Below are positions 1-10,638 of a DNA stretch of 64,000 bases, piece by piece (the stretch's first letter is position 1; each line of letters starts with the position of its first letter). The stretch is from Cunninghamella blakesleeana. Its lineage: Eukaryota > Mucoromycota > Mucoromycetes > Mucorales > Cunninghamellaceae. The translations under genes and the position numbers were made by a program. A model generated the notes under the pieces. That model saw only the letters and a list, made by a program, of their open reading frames with translations, was not told the origin of the DNA and ran no database searches. The stretch covers positions 3,465,501-3,529,500 of the forward strand of contig JAFCIZ010000005.1 in assembly GCA_017871115.1 (NCBI GenBank), given 5' to 3'.

Positions 1-198
1 TTTTCTTTCTTTTTCTCTCTTTTTCTTTTCATATATTATTAATAATATTAATATTATTTATTACTACTACCACCGATATTATTTTTATTTTTTCAAATTG
101 TAAATCATATATACATCATTTACTTTTTTAAAGATTACTAAAAGGATCTATTTTGTTCTTATTATATATATATATAAATATACTTAAAACACTATTTT

Positions 199-1647
199 AT
201 GGATAAACTATCTTTAGAATTAATTGAAAGAGTAGCTAGTTATTGTTCAAGTAATCAAGAAAGGGCAAGGTTAGGAAGAGTGAATCAGCAGTTTTATTAT
301 GGTACTCGGCGAAGCTTATTTCATACGGTAACCTTAACCAATCCAAAACAATATGTCAAGTTTATGTCTTTTATGAAGACTACCTATCAAGAAAAGGGGT
401 ATTTAAATTATATTAAAAAAATAGATATGTCGAGCTATACAACCAGAGGAAGTGGATGGACAAGTCATCAATCAAAGGAAATGATTAAGGCGCAAGATAT
501 AGCCTATTGGATTAAGCATTGTCGTTATTTGGAGCAGTTGATGATTGGCGATGAATTAATGAATGTGTTTGTTGAACCTGAACTGATTCAATCCATTTTT
601 AACTATGATCCCCATCCATATTTAAAGGTAATTGATTTTACGGGATTTTGCGATCAAACAATTAATGAAAAATTAGCTACTATAATGTTTAATGAAGAAA
701 ATAAAGAAGATGTAAGAATAGAAGAAGAATCTAAAAAGGAACAAGATGAAGAAGAAGTCAAGGATGTATTGGATATACACCTTCAACAGTGGATGAATAT
801 ACCACCTCAATTAAGCCAGCTTTCATTTCATATGTGCATGGCCTTATCCCCTTCTTTATTCTTTTTGCCTTTTTTTAAACGATTAGCCTTAAATGGAAAT
901 ACAATCACCCGATTGGATTTAGCTTATACCCCCATAACAAACCAGGTATTTGATTACTTGGACCCTTCTCAATTGACACATCTTAATTTACAAGGCTGTA
1001 AATATATATCTTGTTGTAAATCTTCTGCTTCATCATCGAATTTAATATCATTTTTATTAAAAGCCACCAATTTAATTGAATTGAATTTAAACATGCATTT
1101 CAATGGTACACCAAATGATCAGCAATTCTGTGAATCATGTCTATCATCACTTCTTTCCAAGCAGCATACCTCTACCTTAGCATCTTCTTTAAAAGTATTA
1201 GATTTAGGTGGTCATGGGCATTTGAAAGATCATCACCTTCAATCCATCTCCCCTTTACTTTTACAACAATTACATTACTTTAGTATTGCTTATAATTCTC
1301 ACATTACTTATCCCACTTTAATATCAATATTACCAAAAATGAAGCAATTGCAATATATCAATGTAACGAAAACAAAATCCATTCAACCTATGTTTTACCC
1401 CATTTTTAATCACCCTCAACTCCCAAACAATTTACAAGTTATGGAAGTCGATAATCCAAAAAATACATTATCATCCAAAATAAATAGCCATCAAAAGAAA
1501 GAGGTATGGAATTTACATCAATATGGCCGTCGTTGTTATTATGCAAAAAATAATACAGATCCAAGATTTAAGTACTCTCAAAAATTGTTAATGATGGACG
1601 AACAGCCCCAATCGCCTATGATGAAATATTGGAGTTTTTCCTATTAA
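199..1647 (+). CDS. F-box/LRR-like protein
   Basis: Single-exon gene of 482 residues. The N-terminus (about residues 3-45, starting DKLSLELIERVASYC) has the look of an F-box: a Leu/Ile-rich helix, a polar turn, then an Arg/Phe stretch leading to LFHTVTL. The rest has scattered leucine-rich-repeat-like segments (TRLDLAYTPI, LTHLNLQGCKYI, LKVLDLGGHGHL, LQYINVTKTKSI). An acidic EEESKKEQDEEE insert lies around residue 175. By family knowledge such proteins are substrate receptors of SCF ubiquitin ligases, using Skp1 through the F-box and substrate through the LRRs. The F-box call is by pattern only, and the substrate is unknown. The start is the first ATG, preceded by an AT-rich leader. Confidence 0.7.
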   Translation: MDKLSLELIERVASYCSSNQERARLGRVNQQFYYGTRRSLFHTVTLTNPKQYVKFMSFMKTTYQEKGYLNYIKKIDMSSYTTRGSGWTSHQSKEMIKAQDIAYWIKHCRYLEQLMIGDELMNVFVEPELIQSIFNYDPHPYLKVIDFTGFCDQTINEKLATIMFNEENKEDVRIEEESKKEQDEEEVKDVLDIHLQQWMNIPPQLSQLSFHMCMALSPSLFFLPFFKRLALNGNTITRLDLAYTPITNQVFDYLDPSQLTHLNLQGCKYISCCKSSASSSNLISFLLKATNLIELNLNMHFNGTPNDQQFCESCLSSLLSKQHTSTLASSLKVLDLGGHGHLKDHHLQSISPLLLQQLHYFSIAYNSHITYPTLISILPKMKQLQYINVTKTKSIQPMFYPIFNHPQLPNNLQVMEVDNPKNTLSSKINSHQKKEVWNLHQYGRRCYYAKNNTDPRFKYSQKLLMMDEQPQSPMMKYWSFSY

Positions 1648-2494
1648 TCTTTTTGTTATTTTATTTTTATTACATTATTTATATTCATTTCATTATTATT
1701 AGTATTATAATTATTAGTTTATTCCATTCATGTTTTTTAATTATTATATTTATTTCATTTCATTTTATTTTCATAGTAAATAATAATAATAAAAAAAAAA
1801 AGGCTTATATAAAAAAGAAAAGAAAAGGATGTATGTGTATGTATACACTGATTAAATTTAAAAAAGTAGGTGGTACGAATTCATATATATTTATAAAAAA
1901 TAAATTTAAACGCCGATTTTTCATAAAGACGTATTTTTTATTTTTTATTTCCCTCTTTCTTTTTTCTCTCTTTATTATTATTTTCACCCTTTTTTTTTTT
2001 ATTATTTCCCCAATATTTTTTATTATTTCAATAATACCTTAAAGATTTATTGAAGCTTTATCATTTAATTCATTCATTTTATAATAATATAAATTCATTT
2101 TTTTTTATTTTTTATTTTTTAAAAAAAACTAGTTTATATATTTTTTTTTATCTCCTCTTTTTTTTTTTTTTAATATTAATATTAAATTGATCATCCATAT
2201 TAATATATTCTTTCTTTCCTCTTTTTCATTTTAATCTTCTTACTCTTTTATTATCATTATTATTTCAATCTTTTTTTTCTTATTCTTTTGGCATATATAA
2301 CAACAAGAACAACAAATCAACAAGTTTTTTAATATATAATCAACTTTTTTAACATTGAAAATACCTTTATATTTCAATATATTTAATTATACACAACACA
2401 ACACACATATAAACACACTATAACAACAATTCAATACATATATAACCAATATTAATAATAACAATAATAATAATAATATCCCCCTTATATCATA
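1648..2494. other. Intergenic, AT-rich
   Basis: 847 bases between the F-box gene and the Rap1-like gene. It holds T-rich tracts, then A/C-rich ACAACACAACACACATATAAACACAC sequence in the last 120 bases, which looks like a fungal core promoter and leader. An open frame at 1629-2042 has only Phe/Ile/Leu-biased codons from T-rich DNA and is not taken as a gene. Confidence 0.6.
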
Positions 2495-3459
2495 ATGAGA
2501 GAATATAAATTAGTTGTATTAGGATCCGGTGGTGTTGGTAAATCAGCTTTGGTAAGTTTTTATTTTATTTTACTTCATTTTATTTTATAATAATAAAAAA
2601 AGAGGAGTTATAAAAAAAGGTTACAATTAGGAAAACATAAAGGTGTTTCAAGATAACGTGCTTGTTTTTTTTTTTTTTTATTATTATTATTATATATTAT
2701 TATAAAAAAGAGAACCCTTTAAAACATGGATAGATATAGATATATAATACTTGTTCTTTCTCTCTTCCTCTTCTCCTCCCCCCTTTTTTTTATTTTTTCT
2801 TTATCTTTACTCATATTTATCTTTATTTTATTATTATTTATAGACAGTTCAATTTGTACAATCCATTTTTGTAGAAAAATATGATCCAACCATTGAAGAT
2901 TCTTATCGGAAACAAGTAGAAGTCGATGGACAGCAATGTATGCTTGAAATTTTGGATACAGCAGGGACTGAACAATTTACAGCTATGCGTGATTTATATA
3001 TGAAAAATGGCCAAGGGTTTATTTTAGTCTTTTCTATAACAAGTATGGTGACTTTAACTGATTTACATGAATTAAAAGAACAGATTTTACGTGTGAAAGA
3101 TACTCAAAATGTAAGAAAGAAACAAAAAAGAAAATAGAGAGAAAAAGTGAGACTATAGAGGAATAAGGAATGAATTGATTGATTTTATTTTTATTTTTTT
3201 ATACACCCTTCAATGATGATGTTTTTAGGTACCTATGGTTTTGGTTGGTAATAAATGTGATTTAGAAGATGATCGTGTGGTTTCTCGTGAACAAGGAATG
3301 ATGCTAAGCCAACAATGGGGTGGTAAACCTTTCTATGAAACATCAGCAAGACATAAAATTAATGTGGATGAAGTATTTTATGACGTGGTCAGACAAATCA
3401 ACAAACAAATGCCTACAAAAGATAAATCAAAAAAGAAATTCAAGTGTGATATTTTATAA
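2495..3459 (+). CDS. Rap1/Rsr1-family small GTPase
   Basis: Three exons: 2495-2551, 2844-3110 and 3229-3459. All junctions are phase 0 with GTAAG donors and TAG acceptors, giving 184 residues, the same length as animal Rap1. P-loop GSGGVGKS is at residues 10-17. The effector region [12 protein letters not shown], switch [10 protein letters not shown] (the Thr at the Ras Gln61 position is the Rap signature), NKCD and ETSAR are all present. The C-terminus KKKFKCDIL is a polybasic CaaX box; the final Leu predicts geranylgeranylation and membrane attachment. By family knowledge, fungal Rsr1/Krev GTPases mark cell-polarity sites. It is clearly Rap rather than Ras ([19 protein letters not shown] start). 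Confidence 0.95.
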
Positions 3460-3633
3460 GTATCTTCCACTCCTCTTCCACTCCTCCTCCTTTTTTACTC
3501 CTTTACCATCCTTTTTTTCTTTTCTCTTTTTTCTTTTTTAATATGAAGTAACTCAATTATTAATTATTTTTACTAATAATAATAATATTATTAATAATAA
3601 TAATATCTATTTTATTTTTTTGCAAAAAACAAA

Positions 3634-3676
<43 letters not shown>

Positions 3677-4160
3677 TTTACACAACTTACAGCAACCACT
3701 CACATACACTCACATACACAAACACACACAAACACATACACGATTACTTTATATATTTATATATATATATATATATACATTTATTTTGTTTAATTGATAT
3801 GGCCCACAACTATTAATTATTATAAAAAGAAAGTTTCTTTATAAAAAACAAAAATGAAAAGGTAGAAAAAATAAATAACCACCCATATATACATATATAT
3901 ATATAATAGAAAAAAGCAACCAAAAAAAAAAAAAAAAAAAAAAAAATATGAATCAAAAAAAAAAAAAAATGACATGCAGAAATGAATAATATATAATTCT
4001 TTCACATTCCTTTTTTTTTTTTTATATATATATATAATTATATAGTTATCCCCTTTCCTTTATACTCTACCACTCCTTAATATAACTTTTGTAACCTTTT
4101 TTTTTTTTTATATTTACTATTATTATATCTTTTTTATTTTATTACTATTATTATCTTATC

Positions 4161-4192
<32 letters not shown>

Positions 4193-4373
4193 TTTATTAT
4201 CATTATTATTACATATCACATATATTATTATTATACTTTATTTCTTTTCAATCACATATATTTATTATATTAATAAAAAATCAAATCAAACCAAATCGAA
4301 TCAATTTATATAAATGTTTTTTTTATTGTTATTATATTTATTGTTAATATTAATTAATAAAAAATGCATGCAT
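3460..4373. other. Intergenic between convergent genes
   Basis: Converging 3' ends of the Rap1-like gene and the secreted protein gene. It contains (TA)n at about 3640-3672, a C/A-rich CACATACACTCACATACAC patch, an A-run of about 27 at 3921-3947, and a (TTA)n tract near 4160-4190. No coding potential seen. Confidence 0.6.
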
Positions 4374-5009
4374 TTAATCACTAGAACTAAGCAAATTATC
4401 TAAATCTATATCTGTATCACATCCAAGACCATCTTGGAGTTTACCAAGAGTTTCTGTCAAGTTTTTAAAGATACGTTCCTGAGCATCAGGGATTCTTTTC
4501 TTCTTTCCAGTAGCACTACCAGAAGATCGTATTTTATCCACAATGCTTACAAGAGTTTTAACCCATGTTGTCAATTCAGTACAGCTTGCTGTACTGATGG
4601 GTAATGTTACTTCGTCTTTGTTTTCACTTTCTTTTTCTTTCCCTTCCCCACCTTCAGTTTCTTTAGCGGGTTCGGCAGCACCTTCTTCTTTTTTACCTGT
4701 TGATGCAGCATCATCTTCTGATTTACCAGCTGTTTCTTCGGTTTGTTGATCTTCCGTAGGCTCTTCATTATTAAATTTAGCAGGAGCAGCGGTAGCAGCG
4801 GTAGCAGCGGCGGTTGCTTTTTTTTCTTTTTTTCCACCTTCACCTTTATTACCTGGATTTTTGTGAACTACCGGTAAACTAGGTCCTCCTCTTTTATTTA
4901 AATACGACCGTAATTCTTTGTTGTGATGAATGGATCTTGCTGATACTAAAATCGTATAACTTGATAAAATACATATTGTAATAAAACTTAGTAAGTATAT
5001 ATATTTCAT
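4374..5009 (-). CDS. Small secreted protein, unknown, with one Kex2-like site
   Basis: Single exon, 211 residues. It starts with a clear signal peptide (MKYIYLLSFITICILSSYTILV, then SARS), followed by a short pro-like segment ending LNKR about 15 residues after the likely cleavage site. The middle (about 55-130) is a low-complexity Lys/Glu/Ala linker. The C-terminal ~75 residues look folded, with predicted helices (TELTTWVKTLVSIVDKIR and RIFKNLTETLGKL) and two cysteines (in ASCTEL and LGCDTD) that could pair. I do not recognise the family. It is the first of three consecutive minus-strand secreted proproteins, but it lacks the repeated cores of the next two. Confidence 0.75.
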   Translation of the reverse strand: MKYIYLLSFITICILSSYTILVSARSIHHNKELRSYLNKRGGPSLPVVHKNPGNKGEGGKKEKKATAAATAATAAPAKFNNEEPTEDQQTEETAGKSEDDAASTGKKEEGAAEPAKETEGGEGKEKESENKDEVTLPISTASCTELTTWVKTLVSIVDKIRSSGSATGKKKRIPDAQERIFKNLTETLGKLQDGLGCDTDIDLDNLLSSSD

Positions 5010-5756
5010 TTTGATTTATATAAAATATAGAAAAATAAAAGTAAAGAGAAAGTGAAAGAGAAAGAAGAATAAAAGTAAAAAATGAAATGAATTATTTATT
5101 AAATATATATATTTTAAGGAGTGTGGTTTTCTTATTTTAAAAAAATAAAATATGAAGTCTTTCTCTTTCTTTCTCTTTCTCTCCACTTGGCCAATTATTT
5201 ATAGTTTATTATAACATGTTTTCTCTTTCTCCATTAAAAAAAATGCTTTCTTCTTCCTCCGCTCCTTATCATCATCACATTATATATAAAATTAAAACTA
5301 AATCTCCATTACATAAAGATAAAGAATAAAGATATAAAAAAAAAACGGAGGTTTGTTTTCTCCTAATTTTTTTTTTCTTTTTAAAATAATATGTTTTTTT
5401 ATAAAAAAAAAAAAAAGAAAGAAAGAAAGGAAGGGGTATAATAATATAGATAAATAGAAGATTATTATTATTATTATTATTATTATTATTTTTAAAAAAT
5501 AAAGTAATTTTTTTTTAAATATACGAAAGATAAAGATTATTATGAAAATGATATATATTTTTTATTATGAGATAAATGGATTGAAAAAGTAGAATAAAAT
5601 ATTAAAATATTAATAGATTAAAAAAATGAAAAGGGAAAACAAAAAAAAGGTATATATAATTTAAAAAAACTGAAAACTAAAGTAATAATAAAAAAAAAAA
5701 AGGAAAGAAAAAAGAAACTAATTAATATGAAAAATGGCCAAATTGATCGATATCAT
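5010..5756. other. Intergenic, AT-rich
   Basis: Upstream of the secreted protein at 4374-5009 and downstream of the polyprotein gene. It holds pyrimidine-rich TTTCTCTTTCT blocks at about 5160-5185, a (TTA)n tract near 5462-5490 and A-runs. No gene seen. Confidence 0.6.
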
Positions 5757-7688
5757 TTAAAGAGATTCATCTGCGAAATCTTGACCATAGTAAATAGGAT
5801 GACGATAATAAGGGGGGTAACGATAATCAAAACGATCATTAGTTTCAGTGTTGAAAGAACCTTCGTTATAATTTACATTGTTATAGACACGAAGGTGGTC
5901 ACGTTTTGATAATTTATTTTCTTCATTAGTAGCAGATTCTTCACGTTTATCAAATTCACCACCAGCACCGAGAGCCCATACATCAGGGTAGTCATCAGCA
6001 GTATTGAATGAACCCTTATTATAGTTTTGATTAGTGAAAATATCAACGTGGTCCCGTTTATTCACTTCATCCATAAAAGTCCAGTAAGGGTAATCTTCAA
6101 ATTCAGCACCGTAATAAGATTCACCATGAACACCACCACGATTACCAGAGTTTACATTGTAATTTTGACTAGTATAAACGTTAACATGGTCACGTTTTTG
6201 GAGAGTAGGGGCATCGGTAGTGGATTCAGATTCAGTTACAACTTTTTCATCTTGTTGTTCAGTGACTTGGTCGCGTTTATCATCGTGATGATAACGACCT
6301 CTTCCTCTACGGTAACCACCCCAAGGATAACCACCCCAAGGAGAATGTCTATAACCACCGCGGTAATAGCGATTGTGGTCATCATCATCATGGTCATCTC
6401 CATAGTAATCATCTGCATCAAAGTCATCATCATGGTGGCCACGTTTTTCGAAACGATCATGACGTCCTTCATATCGATCACTGCGATCATCATAGTAATC
6501 TTCACGATCATCTCCATAGTAATCGTGGTCTTCATCATCACCTCCCCATGGGTAACCTGGGTAATGGTAAGGAGGACGAGGGTAACCATAAGGTGGGTAA
6601 GGGCGAGGGTAACCGTAAGGAGGGTAAGGACGAGGATAAGAGCCAGGATAAGAGCCAGGATAACGACCACCCCAAATACCACCACCATAATGGTCTTCAT
6701 CCCAATCACGTTTGCTTAATTCTTCATCAGAAGTACCAGCAGTGGCAGTAGCAGTACCATCAACAGATTCTTCAGTTACAGCGCTGGCATCAACATTAGC
6801 ATTGGTATCTCTTTTGTTTTCAGAAGCACCAGAGCCTTCTCCTTTTTCACTAGATTTACCTTCATCTTTAGCTTGAGCACCTTCATCGCGTTTATCGAAA
6901 TCCAAAGTGTGACCCCAACCATGACCATGAGGTAAACAAGGAGGAGCAATAGTAGGGCAACCCCAATGGTGATTAGCTCCAATATTGATATCATCAAAAT
7001 CATGGCGTTTCATAAAACCGTGATAGCCGTGCCAATCTTGTTGAGTTTGACAACGGGAAGGACGAGGTTGATTACAGGTGACTTGGTTGGCAATAGCTAA
7101 TGCTTCGCTAATATCATCATCTCCGTGATCATCATGACCATGATGATCTCGCTTAACTTTGGCTTTGGCTGCAGAAACATCGTCAAACATTTCACTGTCA
7201 TCATCACCATTACCGTTGAAACCAATAGGTCTTGTGAATCCATTTACACCAACATTACTACGGCCGAATCCATAAGGTGAATAACCATTACCATTACCAA
7301 TACCATTGTAATTATAATTAACACCTCCACGATGACCTCCATATCGATAAAGAGGACGTGTTAAAAAGCCACGCTTAGTAGCTAATAAATAAAGAAATAA
7401 AAAGTTAATAAAAAAATATAAATGCATTTATATTATATATGATAATAATGACACTTGTTACTTACGAAGGAGTCCACCTTTACCACCATGACTTAATTTG
7501 ACATTTTCTAATTCTTGTTTTCCAACATCAACACCAAGAGCTTTAGATACAACACCATCGGTAGGAGAAACATGTACAATATCACCTTTAGGTGCATCGT
7601 TTTTATGCATAGGTGCAGCTTGACCTTGACTAGCTAAAAGACTAATAGCTACAGTTATATAGATAATTGTCGATTTCATAAAAACCAT
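5757..7688 (-). CDS. Secreted Kex2-type repeat polyprotein A (peptide precursor)
   Basis: Two exons, 7466-7688 and 5757-7381. The 84-base intron is phase 1 and sits immediately before the first TKR. Total 615 residues. The signal peptide is residues 1-24 (ends QGQA|AP), followed by a propeptide shared with the paralog at 10639-13446. After that come 12 Lys-Arg sites, 8 of them followed by Asp, which would release about a dozen peptides if cut by Kex2. Acidic Ser/Thr/Glu-rich spacers alternate with aromatic/Gly/Pro-rich cores. Two cores carry a Cys pair each (177/185 and 216/223). One carries PRPYPPYGY repeats. The last three begin DHVNVYTSQNYN (472), DHVDIFTNQNYN (518) and DHLRVYNNVNYN (569). 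By family knowledge this matches the KEP architecture (pheromone-like, repellent-like or RiPP precursors). The actual product is unknown. No catalytic domain is visible. Confidence 0.8.
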
Positions 7689-10638
7689 TTTAAAAAAATA
7701 TATAAATATATAAAATTATAAAAAATAAATTAAATAGTAAAAATATAAAAAAATAAGAAAGAAAGAGATAATGTTTTTTTTTTTGAAATTTGAGAAAAAA
7801 AACCTTTATTTATATGATTTTTTTTAAGAAAATAAAATTCTTGAAGAAACTGAGATTTTTTGCTTGGAATTGTTTGGTTTTTTTTTTATCCTCCCTTTTT
7901 TTAAGACGGATTATGCTTTTTTTTATGAATTATGCTTCTTTTCTCATATTTTTTAATAATATTTTTCTCTTTCAATTTTTTTTTTTATGATCAACCTAAA
8001 TAAACTATTTGATTATACCTTTTTTGATGAGGTTTGCCACGCCTTTTTCTTTCACTCCCTTATATATATATAAATGTATATAAACATGCAAAACCCCACA
8101 CTCATGCCCCTTTGATCCCTCTTTTTTTTTTTTTCTTCTTTTTTTTTAACATAAGAAATACTCAGCTCTTTCTTATTTTTAATGTTTATCTTGACATTTT
8201 TTTTAAAAAAAGGATCGAAAAAAAAATATGGACAAACATTAAAAGAATTTAATTTATATTTTTTTTTTTTTTAAAAAAAAAAAAAAGGTACTAAAATGCT
8301 TAAAAAAAAGTAAAGTTTATTCCTTCTTTATATTATTAGTTATTTTCTTGTATGTATATATATATATAATATACATATATATACATAAAGAAGTATAGTG
8401 ATAATACTAATCAGCTAATAAGTATAGATTTGATAATATTTAAAAAAGTCTTGTATTTTTTGGTTTTTTATATTTTGACATGATCATTGATTTTTTCAAG
8501 CTATATTTTTTTATTTTTTCACCTTTCACCTCCTTTTTTTTTCATTTTCTCGGAATTAGAACTATGAATCTAGGTTACACTCTTAAGTAATCAAACAACC
8601 TTCTCTTCCATAAATATTCTTAATATGGAAAATTAACAAAATGACAATAATAATAAAAAAAAAGAACACACTTTAATATTATTATTCATTAAAAGTATTT
8701 ATTATGTACATTAGATAGTTTTCACAAATTATTTTTATAATTATTGTTGTTATTAAATATAATATTACTATTATTATTATTAAAAGTAAATATGATACAT
8801 ATTATATATATATATATATACCGAATCATTTAAAAAGCAATTTTTTTTTAAAACGAATTGATCGAAGGTACAAGTACGTCTCTCAAAGTCGAGATGATTT
8901 TTATATAAATTAATATATGTTTATGTCGGAATGAGATTTATATTAAACTCTTTTCTGAAAGTAGTTACGTATATATATACCTATTATTATTATTATTATT
9001 ATTTTGATAAGTATATACGTACATCCGTAGAATCCTCTTTTTATTAAATATAAAAAATCGATTTTCGTTTTATTCCTTTTTCGTAAGAGATACATAAAAG
9101 TTTATGTGTTTGTGTCAATAATTTGTATACAATCCCTTAATTTATGCCCTCTCCCTCACTTTAATTATCATTTTTTATTTTTTTCGGATCGTCTTTCATT
9201 GTTTAGTTATATATTCTCACACTCTCCTTAAAAATATTTATCTTTTTTCCACATATTTATCTTTTATTATATAAAAAAGTAGATGAATAAGTGATAATAA
9301 TATTTTATTATTATTATTATTATTATGAAGAATATGATATAATAAAAAAATGACAAGAGGTATTATAAAAAAAAATACAGATCCGTAGGGAGAGATAAGT
9401 AAAATTTAATATGCCATATCTATACTGCCAAATTTAATTTATTTTTTTGATTTATTTATTTTATCATTATTATTGTATATAGTATTTTCCTTTTCTTATT
9501 TCTTCTCTTTTATTTTTGTATGATTCAATACAATCATATAAAAACAAATTAGGTTTGGAAGCTTTTTGACCTTGCGGGGATTAAAAATATTTTGATTTTT
9601 TTTAATTTCTTAGTTTATACGCGACTCTCTTTCACACTGATTTTTTTTAAAAAAGATACAAACTGTAATATTTTTCTATTATAATAAACAAATGATGCCT
9701 TTTATAAAACTCTACGAAACGGATTTTAATAACATATATTTAAAAATTGAAAATAAAATAAAATGAAGATATTTATTATAATCAGTGTAAAAGTAGCCGA
9801 CAATTGTGAAGTATTTATTCAAAATACATCAAACAACATAAAGCTGTATAATGAAGAAAAATATAACAAGTGTTATTAGTGAAATATTATCGACTGTTTT
9901 GTTATTTATTTATTTTTTTTTAAAAAAATACTTACTATTATTATAAAAAGCAAATGCACTTTATACATAATGATATATCGATTAAAAATTAAATCTAGTC
10001 AACAGTTGTAAAAAGTATTTTATCAATATTTTATTATTAAAAAATACAGCTTTGTCAACAAGTCTACTTTATATGATATATCAAACAACTGTAGCACAAT
10101 ATATTATCGATGTTTTTTTATAAAAAAAATAACAACAGCAACTACTTCAAAACGACAACTACTGCAGCTCCAACTGTCTATAAATAAATAATAAATAAAA
10201 TCGACAGATACAAAGATATTACTATAATCAACTTTTTTAAAACCAGTATTAAACCTAATAATTCAACTTTATATCCATTAAAAGAGAAAATGGAAAAGTT
10301 AGTAAAAGTAGAAACATTACTATTATTATTATCAACCACAACTACTATTTGGATAATAAAAGAAACAATGATTAACAATTGGGACGACTACAAATTTTTT
10401 TGAAATATATGAAATATATTATTTATTTATAAAAAGATGATAACTATGTAAAAGATATAAAGTAAATATTAATAATAATTGATAAAAATAAAGATAAATA
10501 ATAATAATAAAATATATAAATATAAAAAAAAGGGTACAGAAAAATAATAAAAAAAAAGGATATAAACTAAAGACTAATGATATAAATTATTTGATTTTTT
10601 TTACGTTATTTTGATTTAGCAATCAATCCATGGCACAC
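7689..10638. other. Long intergenic region between paralogous polyprotein genes
   Basis: 2.95 kb between polyprotein genes A and B. The first ~100 bases are the promoter of gene A. The rest is AT-rich with (TA)n near 8805-8820, (TTA)n near 8985-9002 and 9301-9325, and long T/A runs. Short open frames here have biased Phe/Ile/Lys composition and no splice-supported structure. I see no convincing gene or RNA. Confidence 0.5.
7752..7784 (-). promoter_or_regulatory. Upstream block shared with polyprotein gene B
   Basis: About 65-95 bases upstream of the start of gene A the plus strand reads AATAAGAAAGAAAGAGATAA, then TG and a T-run. A near copy lies at the same relative place upstream of gene B (13520-13564). 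On the coding strand it reads as an A-run followed by CATTATC, which includes a GATA-type core, and a C/T-rich stretch. Shared position and sequence suggest co-inherited and perhaps co-regulated promoters; base composition alone could also produce some of the likeness. Confidence 0.35.

Noticed and set aside
1629..2042. 137-codon open frame after the F-box gene
   Set aside because: Phe/Ile/Lys runs from T-rich UTR DNA; no protein-like composition.
6027..6719. Long plus-strand open frame (230 codons) antisense to polyprotein A
   Set aside because: It is the shadow of repetitive His/Asp/Tyr codons; composition is Thr/Ile/Val-only and there is no start context or splice support.
10178..10378. 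66-codon minus-strand frame in the spacer between polyprotein genes
   Set aside because: Hydrophobic AT-driven composition, no leader or splice signals.
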